From: Treponema sp.
Lineage (GTDB): Bacteria > Spirochaetota > Spirochaetia > Treponematales > Breznakiellaceae
Assembly (NCBI GenBank): GCA_031254385.1
Contig: JAIRUO010000144.1
Coordinates: 1 to 9,116 of the forward strand
Length of the DNA: 9,116 nt
Reading direction: 5' to 3'
Each line of letters begins with the position of its first letter. Position 1 is the stretch's first letter. Below are positions 1 through 6,401 of this stretch, piece by piece. Made by a program: the position numbers and the translations under genes. Below the pieces are notes generated by a model that worked only from the letters and a program-made list of their open reading frames with translations, had not been told where the DNA came from and searched no databases.

Positions 1-755
1 GAATTATGCCCGGAAGATTCAGTGGGATAATAATCCAGGAGCATGAACATTTCATTCCTGACAATTTCTTCTTTATAAATATCAGGATTTTTCATTGCCT
101 GGCGTATGAGCGGATATGCGTCTTCTCCCTTCCAGCGGTAATCCAGATAAAAAGCCTGGTGGTTAACTCCGGCGCAGGTGTATGAGACATCATTCATATC
201 GGCGCCTATCCAGCGGGCCAACATTCCTGCGGTTCCCTGCACACTGTGGCAGAGGCCAGAAATCCGCAATTTGGGGTACTGCGTCTGCATGGCACGGCAA
301 AGCATGGCCATGGGGTTTGTATAATTGAGGAACGTGGCCTTGGGGCAGTACTTTTCTATGTCTTTGCAAATATCCAGCATTACCGGGATGGTTCTTAAGG
401 CCCGGAAAATCCCGGACGGCCCCCGCGTGTCTCCCACGTTAATATCCACACCGAACTGCTTGGGAATTTCTATGTCATAACACCACACATCGACATCGCC
501 GCTTAAGATGGTACAAAGGACCCCGTCAGCGCCTTCCAATGCTTCCGCACGGTTTTTAGTTGAGAGAACTTTAGCGCCGTAATTGCCTGTCTTTATGATT
601 TTTTGAACCGCGCGGGTAATATAATCAAGCCTGGCATCATCAATATCCATTAAAGCAATAACAGCATCCTGAAAAGCAGGGAAAGAAAGTATATCTCTCA
701 CCAGCCCTCTGGTAAAACCAAAACTACCAGCACCTATAAAAGCAAATTTCGCCAT
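1..755 (-). CDS. Glycoside hydrolase family 4, alpha-galactosidase (MelA) type, N-terminal part (partial)
   Basis: This is an NAD- and divalent-metal-dependent glycosidase of the cytoplasm that works by an oxidation/elimination route. It probably releases galactose from alpha-galactosides. The 251 visible residues start with a Rossmann dinucleotide loop (GAGSFGFT, residues 8-15) and a strand ending in Asp37 (ALMDID). NYTNPMAM (144-151), the metal-ligand region CHSVQGT (Cys169) and AGVNHQAF (His199) follow, and the visible part ends in PTESSGHN. As I recall the family, CHSV is the signature of its alpha-galactosidases, whereas alpha-glucuronidases carry CHG and the 6-phospho-glycosidases CN or CD variants. 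The start is the ATG at 755, with AAAGGAG seven bases upstream. The C-terminal half lies beyond base 1. It is transcribed divergently from nrdR from its own promoter. Family assignment is firm; substrate is an inference. Confidence 0.93.
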   Translation of the reverse strand, partial: MAKFAFIGAGSFGFTRGLVRDILSFPAFQDAVIALMDIDDARLDYITRAVQKIIKTGNYGAKVLSTKNRAEALEGADGVLCTILSGDVDVWCYDIEIPKQFGVDINVGDTRGPSGIFRALRTIPVMLDICKDIEKYCPKATFLNYTNPMAMLCRAMQTQYPKLRISGLCHSVQGTAGMLARWIGADMNDVSYTCAGVNHQAFYLDYRWKGEDAYPLIRQAMKNPDIYKEEIVRNEMFMLLDYYPTESSGHN

Positions 756-794
756 TTTACTGCTCCTTTGCAAAACCATGGAGTATATTTCCCT

Positions 795-822
795 ATTATA
801 TCATTCTTCTTGCCTTGTGCAA
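795..822 (-). promoter_or_regulatory. Probable sigma-70 promoter of the GH4 gene
   Basis: Read on the minus strand, TTGCAC (822-817) and a perfect TATAAT (800-795) are separated by 16 bp. Transcription would begin near 788, giving a leader of about 33 nt before the ATG at 755. An A/T-rich palindrome abuts the -35 box on its upstream side. Confidence 0.65.
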
Positions 823-824
823 GG

Positions 825-846
825 AGATTTTTTCTACAAAAAATCT
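825..846. promoter_or_regulatory. 22-bp palindrome in the divergent promoter region, candidate operator
   Basis: AGATTTTTT (825-833) and AAAAAATCT (838-846) form a perfect 9-bp inverted repeat around CTAC. The site lies just upstream of the GH4 -35 element (822-817) and about 20 bp before the nrdR -35 element (869-874). A regulator of the glycosidase gene could bind here. Alternatively the A/T tracts may simply serve as an UP element for RNA polymerase. No known regulator motif was recognised. Confidence 0.4.
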
Positions 847-868
847 GCATTTTCTTATTGCCAGCCTA

Positions 869-897
869 TTGCACCACAATCTATTGTATGATATTAT
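869..897 (+). promoter_or_regulatory. Probable sigma-70 promoter of nrdR
   Basis: TTGCAC (869-874) and TATTAT (892-897) are spaced by 17 bp. The predicted start, near 904, lies just before the NrdR-box-like palindromes, so a repressor bound there would block the early transcribed region. The leader would be about 100 nt. Confidence 0.5.
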
Positions 898-915
898 GGA
901 AAAATAGAGAAAACT

Positions 916-969
916 ACACTATATATATGGTGCTATATATAGTGAGGCACCTGCTATATATAGTGGGTG
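916..969 (+). promoter_or_regulatory. NrdR-box array upstream of nrdR
   Basis: The NrdR operator, as known from the literature, is a 16-bp palindrome with core CwAtATaTwG. Two exact cores, CTATATATAG, occur at 933-942 and 954-963. They lie in a 15-bp direct repeat with a single mismatch (932-946 and 953-967), and their centres are 21 bp apart, about two helical turns. A third, weaker copy (ACACTATATATATGGT, 916-931) has the canonical ACAC left flank but an imperfect right half. The nearest gene downstream encodes NrdR itself, so autoregulation is the simplest reading. Binding is not demonstrated. Confidence 0.75.
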
Positions 970-1006
970 TTAAGTTTGATTTTTTTTTAAGACGGAGTAC
1001 ATTAAT

Positions 1007-1483
1007 TTGCGCTGTCCTCACTGCGGCAATTCAGATGATAAGGTGATTGATTCCCGTACCCTGGCGGCCGGGGACGCCATACGCCGCCGCCGGGAATGTA
1101 ATGGCTGCGGATTCCGATTTACCAGCTATGAACGCATTGAAGGCAAGCATTTCATGGTAATCAAAAAAGATGGGAGACGTGAACCCTTTGACAGAGAAAA
1201 GATTGAAAGAGGGGTTCAGAGGGCTCTGGAAAAACGGCCTGTTTCTCAGATGGAAATTGAAAGCCTTATCAATGAAATCGAAGACGAGGCTGCCATTTTA
1301 GGCAAAGAAGGCCATGAGATAGCGGCTGGAGTAATCGGGGATCTGGTTTTAGAAAAACTAAGGACCCTAGACAAGGTGGCCTATATACGGTTCGCCTCTG
1401 TATACCGGCATTTCGAGGATTTGGACGAATTTGTCCGGGAAATACAAAAAATGGAGGAACATCCAGCATTGGGAAAAAAATAA
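1007..1483 (+). CDS. nrdR: Transcriptional repressor NrdR of ribonucleotide reductase genes
   Basis: NrdR senses ATP/dATP and represses ribonucleotide reductase genes by binding paired NrdR boxes. The 158-residue product has the usual family length. Its N-terminal zinc ribbon has ligands Cys3, Cys6, Cys31 and Cys34, with the typical VIDSR (13-17) and an arginine-rich stretch RRRREC between them. FRFTSYERIE (36-45) follows, and then an ATP-cone domain over about residues 49-139, with VIKKDGRREPFDREKI and KVAYIRFASVYRHF. The TTG at 1007 is preferred as start because it gives the canonical MRCPHCG beginning and has GGAG at 994-997, nine bases upstream. No ribonucleotide reductase gene is in the window, so its targets lie elsewhere. 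The NrdR-like boxes just before it suggest that it represses itself. Confidence 0.97.
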   Translation: MRCPHCGNSDDKVIDSRTLAAGDAIRRRRECNGCGFRFTSYERIEGKHFMVIKKDGRREPFDREKIERGVQRALEKRPVSQMEIESLINEIEDEAAILGKEGHEIAAGVIGDLVLEKLRTLDKVAYIRFASVYRHFEDLDEFVREIQKMEEHPALGKK

Positions 1484-1541
1484 GGCTTTTTCAAAACTTT
1501 AATTTTTGAAAATGGCTATACCTTGAGGCTTAGAGAGCAAG

Positions 1542-1583
1542 CTGCGGCGAGAGGGGCCTTTCCTTTGGAAAGGACGCCGGCAG
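1542..1583 (+). terminator. Strong hairpin between nrdR and the UDG-like gene, possible terminator or structured RNA
   Basis: An apical stem CCTTTCC-TTT-GGAAAGG (1557-1573) sits on a G/C-rich basal stem, CTGCGGCG (1542-1549) paired with CGCCGGCAG (1575-1583) with one bulged base. The two are separated by an asymmetric internal loop. Only ATTTT follows, so it would be a weak intrinsic terminator for nrdR. A smaller A/T-rich inverted repeat (TTTTCAAAA 1488-1496, TTTTGAAAA 1504-1512) lies right after the nrdR stop. Nothing else was recognised in the 172-bp gap. Confidence 0.45.
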
Positions 1584-1655
1584 ATTTTGGCAAAAAGGGG
1601 GAAGAAGTAAGGAAACACTCTTGAAATACGCCCTTGCTTAGGGTTCAATTAACTC

Positions 1656-2303
1656 ATGACCGCAGAAGAAAAGATCAGTCTTGCCCGTTTCCTCCATACA
1701 GCACAGGGTTTTTTGGGCACTGGTTACGCCGAAAGGGCCGACTATGCCTTTGAAGACGATCCACAGCAGGAAACCGGAATCTTGAACGATACACCGGAAG
1801 TGGCGGAACCATCACTGCCTCTGGCTTATCTGGTTGACGAAGACCCTGAAGAAAATAATCCTGTACTGGTTATAGGCGCAAATCTGACTGAACAGGAAGC
1901 ACAGCTTCTGGATCAAATGCTGGCTTCCATAGGCCTTTACAGGAACAGGAACTGCTATGTATCAGGCATCGCCGAAGACGACCCCTCTTCTGAACAGCTA
2001 ATAAACAAGCTTAATCCGCGGATAATTCTTTCTATAGGCCAGGATGCTTTTGACTCCCTTTCAGATACTTCTTTAATTGCAGATTCCGGCGCTCAAGTTA
2101 TAAAGACCTTTCATCCGGCGGAACTTTTGCGGGACAAGACCCGGAAGCGTCCAGCCTTTGACGATATGAAACAGCTCATGGCAGCATTAGCTGAAATTGA
2201 TGATGGTTATAGGAAGGAAGTAACAGAGCTTATAAAAAAATACGCCGCTGCGGATCAGGAATTTGCATCCCGAATTTCGCAACGTGTCCGGGAACTATTG
2301 TAA
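1656..2303 (+). CDS. Degenerate uracil-DNA-glycosylase-superfamily protein, function unknown
   Basis: A 215-residue protein whose central part resembles family 4 uracil-DNA glycosylases. It shows VLVIGANL (70-77, in place of the GEAPG loop), LLDQMLASIGL (84-94), PRIILSIGQ (121-129), TFHPAELLR (151-159, the family's HP-LLR motif) and KRPAFDDMK (164-172). The family's GrPFvGrAG loop, which pockets uracil, and the PPxNRxP segment are absent. There is only one cysteine (Cys100), so no 4Fe-4S cluster can form. The first 65 or so residues are acidic and unassigned. The protein may be catalytically inactive or act on another substrate. The start is the first ATG after an in-frame stop at 1650; its Shine-Dalgarno is poor (AGGG, 12 bases away). 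It ends 11 bp before priA and so is very likely co-expressed with it. Confidence 0.75.
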   Translation: MTAEEKISLARFLHTAQGFLGTGYAERADYAFEDDPQQETGILNDTPEVAEPSLPLAYLVDEDPEENNPVLVIGANLTEQEAQLLDQMLASIGLYRNRNCYVSGIAEDDPSSEQLINKLNPRIILSIGQDAFDSLSDTSLIADSGAQVIKTFHPAELLRDKTRKRPAFDDMKQLMAALAEIDDGYRKEVTELIKKYAAADQEFASRISQRVRELL

Positions 2304-2314
2304 GAGGTTAAGGA

Positions 2315-4351
2315 TTGAGTAATCAGGACACGCCTTCCGCTTCACAGGCAGCTTCTTATTTTGACCTGGTCTTTGACATTCCTTCTTGTCAGACGTTCAC
2401 TTATAAAATTGATGAAAAGGCTGAGGCCGGCCCTGGCAGGCGGGCCATGGTTCCTTTTGGTAAAAGGGAGAATTTAGGGTACATTATCAGTGCCAGGGAA
2501 GAACTACCCAAAGATTTGCCAAAAGATTCGATAAAAGCAATACGCAGGGTTGTTGACAAAGAACCTGTGTTTGACAAACAGGACCTTGATTTGGCCGAGT
2601 GGATTGCCTCTTACTATTTTTGCAGCCTAGGTCAGGCGTTAGCTGCCATGATTCCTTCAGGAAAAAGAACCGGGGATTATCCAGCCCTGGGCGGCGCAGA
2701 CGAAATGGCAGAAGCAGCCCTTGATCTTTCAAAAGAGCAGCAGCACGCGATAGAAGCCATTACACAGGCAAGCCTGCAAGCTAAAAAATCTCCAGCCGAA
2801 AAAAACGGGGATAAATCCCCTGCTTTTTATCTTTTTGGTATTACAGGATCGGGAAAGACCGAAGTATTTTTGCGGGCCGCAGAATATATGCTGAATCAGG
2901 GGAAAACCGTTATCTACCTAGTGCCGGAAATTTCCCTTACCCACCAGACTGCGGAGACAATAGGAAAACGCTTTGGAGGAATGGCCGCCACCATCCATTC
3001 CGGGATGAGCGCCGCAAACAGGTTCAGCGAATGGATGAGGATACGCCGGGGAGAGGCAAAGATCGTTGTCGGCCCCCGTTCCGCAATTTTTGCGCCGCTA
3101 AAAAATCCGGGGATCATCATCATTGATGAAGAGCAGGATCAGTCTTATAAATCGGGCAATACGCCCAGGTATCACGCAAGACAGGTTGCCATGCGCCGAT
3201 CTTCAACAGAAGGGGCCGTTCTTGTAATGGGTTCCGCAACGCCCTCCGCCGAGGCCTGGAAACTTATGCAGGACGGCGTTATACGAAGGCTTGATCTGAC
3301 CCAGCGCCTTTCCGGCGGCGGCATCCCGGAGATAGTTCCCGTAAACCTTGTTAATTCAGAAGGCTGCCTTTCCGCAGAACTAAAAGAAGAGATTCGCATA
3401 ACGGCAAGGCTCAAGCGCCAGACCATACTCTTTCTAAACCGCCGGGGCTTTGCGTATTTTTACCATTGCCCTTCCTGCGGCTATGAACTAAAGTGCAAAC
3501 ATTGTTCTGTTTCCCTTACCTTTCATAAAAGCAGAAACCGGGCTATATGCCACTACTGCGGCTATCAGATTCCACCACCCCTGGCCTGCCCCAGTTGCGG
3601 TTCTTTGGAAGCCGGTTTCTCAGGATTCGGCACAGAAATGATCGAGGAAGAAGTCCAAAGGACTTTCCCTGAATTGAAAATTGCCCGCCTTGACGCTGAT
3701 ACGGTTGGAAAAAAAAGCTTAAAAGATACTCTTGAACAATTCCGTTCAGGAAAGGTAGATGTACTTCTTGGAACCCAAATGGTGGCAAAGGGCCTTAACT
3801 TTCCCGGAGTGCGCCTTGTGGGGGTCGTCCTGGCAGACACGGGCCTCTATCTGCCGGATTTTAGGGCAGCGGAAAGAACTTTCTCCCTGGTTGTCCAGGT
3901 GGCTGGCCGTTCGGGCCGTTATTTTCCTGACGGCAAAGTAATCGTACAAACCCTGCGGCCCCATGATCCTGCCATAGTTCGTTCATGCAATCTAGACGTA
4001 AAAGGCTTTTTTGAAGAAGAGCTTAACCAGCGTGAGCTGCTCTCTTTCCCCCCATATACACGGCTTATACGTTTTACCCTTCGCTCTAAAAGCCCGGAAC
4101 GTGCAAACAGAGCCGCTAGTCGTCTTGGTTCCATTGCCCTGCCCCTGCTGCCGCCAGGTGCTGACGCATTGGGGCCTTCGGAATGTCCTCTGGGAATCAT
4201 CAGCGGAAACCACCGTCGCCATCTTATACTCCGTGGAAAATCCATGGGCAGCCTCCACAACGCTGCGCGTAACATTCTGGAACAGTACGAAAATGGAAAG
4301 GACGCACAGGTTTATTTGGAGACAGATGTTGATCCGGTAAGTTTGTTGTAG
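2315..4351 (+). CDS. priA: Primosomal protein N', replication-restart helicase PriA
   Basis: PriA is a 3'-5' superfamily 2 helicase that recognises stalled forks and reloads the replisome. An N-terminal fork-binding segment (about 14-118, YFDLVFDIP, FTYKID) is followed by helicase lobe 1 with Walker A GITGSGKT (175-182), Walker B DEEQ (271-274) and GSATPS (307-312). Eight zinc ligands come next (Cys385, 388, 394, 397, 412, 415, 425, 428) with the same spacing as in E. coli PriA. Lobe 2 has GTQMVAKG (486-493) and QVAGRSGR (528-535), and the C-terminal domain ends in ETDVDP. At 678 residues it is shorter than E. coli PriA (732), mainly because little more than 20 residues separate the N-terminal domain from the helicase, where a winged-helix domain is usual. 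The start is the TTG at 2315, preceded by AAGAGG seven bases upstream. Confidence 0.97.
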   Translation: MSNQDTPSASQAASYFDLVFDIPSCQTFTYKIDEKAEAGPGRRAMVPFGKRENLGYIISAREELPKDLPKDSIKAIRRVVDKEPVFDKQDLDLAEWIASYYFCSLGQALAAMIPSGKRTGDYPALGGADEMAEAALDLSKEQQHAIEAITQASLQAKKSPAEKNGDKSPAFYLFGITGSGKTEVFLRAAEYMLNQGKTVIYLVPEISLTHQTAETIGKRFGGMAATIHSGMSAANRFSEWMRIRRGEAKIVVGPRSAIFAPLKNPGIIIIDEEQDQSYKSGNTPRYHARQVAMRRSSTEGAVLVMGSATPSAEAWKLMQDGVIRRLDLTQRLSGGGIPEIVPVNLVNSEGCLSAELKEEIRITARLKRQTILFLNRRGFAYFYHCPSCGYELKCKHCSVSLTFHKSRNRAICHYCGYQIPPPLACPSCGSLEAGFSGFGTEMIEEEVQRTFPELKIARLDADTVGKKSLKDTLEQFRSGKVDVLLGTQMVAKGLNFPGVRLVGVVLADTGLYLPDFRAAERTFSLVVQVAGRSGRYFPDGKVIVQTLRPHDPAIVRSCNLDVKGFFEEELNQRELLSFPPYTRLIRFTLRSKSPERANRAASRLGSIALPLLPPGADALGPSECPLGIISGNHRRHLILRGKSMGSLHNAARNILEQYENGKDAQVYLETDVDPVSLL

Positions 4352-4420
4352 TTACTAGTGGTTAGTTGTTAGTAGTTAGTTGTTGGTAATTCTAATAACT
4401 AATAACTATCAACTAACAAC
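4351..4420. repeat. Ten 7-bp repeats arranged as an inverted array
   Basis: From 4351 the sequence reads in 7-bp steps: GTTACTA, GTGGTTA, GTTGTTA, GTAGTTA, GTTGTTG, GTAATTC, then the complementary-type units TAATAAC, TAATAAC, TATCAAC, TAACAAC up to 4420. The arms 4358-4384 and 4394-4420 match as inverted repeats at 22 of 27 positions around a 9-bp loop. The array starts at the last base of the priA stop and covers the last codons of the opposing YprB-like gene. It resembles the short tandemly repeated heptanucleotides known from cyanobacteria; relationship is not shown. Confidence 0.8.
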
Positions 4421-4425
4421 TTTTT
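4358..4425 (+). terminator. Probable rho-independent terminator of priA, made from the heptad array
   Basis: The 27-bp imperfect stem (4358-4384 with 4394-4420) is followed directly by TTTTT (4421-4425) on the plus strand, seven bases after the priA stop. On the minus strand no T-run follows the stem, so termination should be directional towards priA. Stem G/C content is low, which makes its efficiency uncertain. Confidence 0.55.
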
Positions 4426-5742
4426 CAAAAGCCGTTCTCTGCGGTGTTCTAACTCATCTTTGATATTGTTTGCTAATTCCGGCAATGACAATGCCGTTTC
4501 CGTATAAAGCAAAGCTGTTTTGATATTCTGCAGCCGCCATTCGGCATCAATAGCCAGGCTGCGAAAGGCCCTTGTCTTCAATTCAATAGAAGCTTTTGCA
4601 GAAGAAACCAATTTTTCCAGAAGGGCTCTGCCTGGTTCAGCGTTATCTGATTTTAACAGATCAAGACCATGCGCATAAAGTACCCTGGGCATGAGACGTT
4701 CTGTTGCTGCTGCCAAAAGTATATCAGCCATATCTTTTTCTTTTTCGCCAAAAAAAATTTTTTTATACGCGATAGGCTCACGGTCGATTTTAGTTCGGGT
4801 ATTGCGCTGGATTATTCCGTGTCGAAACATTGCTTCCCGCCAGAGCAAGGCCAAGCTTTCAAGGTCAAAAGTATAACGCTCTAGCGTTTCTAATGGGGAA
4901 GCGGCTATTTTTCCCAACAAGAGGAACAGGGAAGCAAGGCCCATTATATCTCTGATATTATGATCGCTGATCCCTATTAATTCTGGAGCGTTACCGTTTC
5001 GTAAAAAAGAAAACCAAATTTCCGGCGCAAGTGCCCCTGGCGTATCCCCGCTTCTGTCAAGGCCCAAAATTTCAGTTTCAATAGTCCCCTGCGAGCAATC
5101 GTTGAGTATGTGCTTCCATAAACGCCTTGATGGGTGCAGTAAGTCGGCGTGGAAATAATCGGGCGGAACAATGGCGTTCATAAGGCAGCGGTTCTTGAAA
5201 ATCTGGGAATCAAAGGTTTTGCCGTTATAGCTTACTATCAGAGAAGGAACGCCGCTTTGACCGGGGCCGGATAGTTCCGCTTTAGCGGCTTCAATAAAAT
5301 CAGCTTCACCGGGATAATCCAGAAGAAGGTATTGTTCGATTATGAGTTCTTTTTTTTTGTCCGTATTGATACGGCCAAAAGAAGCAAGAAAAGCTAAAGT
5401 ACCAGCACCGCCAGAAAGGCCAGTGGTTTCAAGGTCAAAGAAGACGAGGTCCCCCGGTTTGGGAATGTTCCCGTAACGGAAGAGATCAGGCACTACTAGA
5501 GCGAGGGCATTTGGAAAGGATGCCGGAACAGAAAAGGGCAAATTCACGTTCACCGTACGTTTTAATACCTGATACCCAAAAGGCTTCCATTTAGAATCTG
5601 GAAAAAGACCAGCATCGCTAACGAGAAGCTTTTCAAAAGGATTTTCACATAATGTTTGTGGCAATTTTACGGTTTTGGGAACGGCACTGTTTGTTTTAGC
5701 TTCTCGGATCTGCTGTAAACGGTTTTTTAAATTTTGCGCCAT
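4399..5742 (-). CDS. YprB-like RNase H-fold (DEDD-type) nuclease with C-terminal helical repeats
   Basis: A 447-residue cytoplasmic protein with a predicted metal-dependent 3'-5' exonuclease domain of the RNase_H_2/YprB type. The acidic residues are visible: FFDLETTGLSGGAGT (Asp103, Glu105), SYNGKTFD (Asp178), HADLLH (Asp200) and SDHNIRDI (His261, Asp265). A characteristic DTPGALAPEIWFSFLRNGN block (233-251) precedes the last motif. Residues 340-445 form amphipathic helices that look like TPR repeats. In Bacillus, yprB neighbours a helicase gene, yprA; no such partner is here, and the real substrate is unknown. The start is the ATG at 5742 with GGAG eight bases upstream, inside the end of rnhB, whose stop lies two bases away. 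Translation is therefore probably coupled. The last residues, LLVDSY, are encoded by the heptad repeat array. Confidence 0.85.
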   Translation of the reverse strand: MAQNLKNRLQQIREAKTNSAVPKTVKLPQTLCENPFEKLLVSDAGLFPDSKWKPFGYQVLKRTVNVNLPFSVPASFPNALALVVPDLFRYGNIPKPGDLVFFDLETTGLSGGAGTLAFLASFGRINTDKKKELIIEQYLLLDYPGEADFIEAAKAELSGPGQSGVPSLIVSYNGKTFDSQIFKNRCLMNAIVPPDYFHADLLHPSRRLWKHILNDCSQGTIETEILGLDRSGDTPGALAPEIWFSFLRNGNAPELIGISDHNIRDIMGLASLFLLLGKIAASPLETLERYTFDLESLALLWREAMFRHGIIQRNTRTKIDREPIAYKKIFFGEKEKDMADILLAAATERLMPRVLYAHGLDLLKSDNAEPGRALLEKLVSSAKASIELKTRAFRSLAIDAEWRLQNIKTALLYTETALSLPELANNIKDELEHRRERLLKKLLVDSY

Positions 5743-5744
5743 TG

Positions 5745-6401
5745 TCAGTTCTCCAGTTTTACGCTGAATGTCATGCGCTGTATGGGAGATGGGCCAAAGC
5801 TGGCTATGGCTTGCCTATGGGCCTTGGTGGGATAGCCTTTATGCTGAGTATAACCGTATTCAGGATAAAAGAGGGAATAGATTTCCATTATGCGATCCCT
5901 TGCGGTCTTGGCAAGAATTGAAGCTGCCATTACTTCCGGGACTTTGCTGTCCGCCTTGACTAAAGCCTTGCAGGGTATGGAAATATCAGGCGTATATAGG
6001 CCGTCAACAATTGCTTCCAGAGAGGAGGCCCCCAGTTGCCCCACGGGAAATTGCCCGTCAGCAAGAATACCTGTTTGCGTACGCATAGACTCAAAGGCCC
6101 TTTTCATTGCCAGAAGGCTTGCTTTGAGTATGTTGATTTCATCAATTTCAAAAGAAGAGGCCCAGCCTATGCCCCAGGCTAGAGCTTTGGAACAAATTTG
6201 CCGCTTTGCAGATTCTCTATTCGTGGCGCTTAATTTTTTGGAATCGTTTAGAATTTCAATTGGAAAATCGTCTGGAAGTATTACAGCAGCCGCGCAGACC
6301 GGGCCTGCAAGAGGGCCCCTGCCGGCTTCGTCAATGCCGCAGATCAGGCCTTTGGTCTTTGTAACTCCAATATTATTTCTTGTGGAGTACCTTGAGCACA
6401 T
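5745..6401 (-). CDS. rnhB: Ribonuclease HII
   Basis: RNase HII cuts at ribonucleotides embedded in DNA and starts their removal. The 218-residue product contains GIDEAGRGPLAGPV (22-35) with catalytic Asp24 and Glu25, NDSKKLS (52-58), LADGQFP (113-119) with Asp115, and KADSKVPEVMAASILAK (149-165) with Asp151. HKGYPTKAH (187-195) closes the domain. All four catalytic acids are present. The segment between DGQFP and KADS is about 20 residues longer than in E. coli RNase HII. The N-terminus is uncertain: the ATG at 6401 gives a 29-bp overlap with the preceding gene and has a poorly placed Shine-Dalgarno. An unusual ATT start at 6371, after that gene's stop, would remove ten residues without touching the fold. 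It is the third gene of the operon. Confidence 0.96.
   Translation of the reverse strand: MCSRYSTRNNIGVTKTKGLICGIDEAGRGPLAGPVCAAAVILPDDFPIEILNDSKKLSATNRESAKRQICSKALAWGIGWASSFEIDEINILKASLLAMKRAFESMRTQTGILADGQFPVGQLGASSLEAIVDGLYTPDISIPCKALVKADSKVPEVMAASILAKTARDRIMEIYSLFYPEYGYTQHKGYPTKAHRQAIASFGPSPIQRMTFSVKLEN

Noticed and set aside
768..1046. Plus-strand 92-codon open frame over the nrdR leader
   Set aside because: It runs through promoter, NrdR boxes and the start of nrdR in another frame. The product is low-complexity and the Shine-Dalgarno is missing.
3919..4275. Antisense open frames within the 3' part of priA
   Set aside because: They are arginine- and serine-rich products typical of reverse-strand shadows, with no family signature; priA is intact here.
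4351..4420. CRISPR array or phage attachment site
   Set aside because: The units are 7 bp without spacers and no cas, integrase or tRNA gene is nearby.
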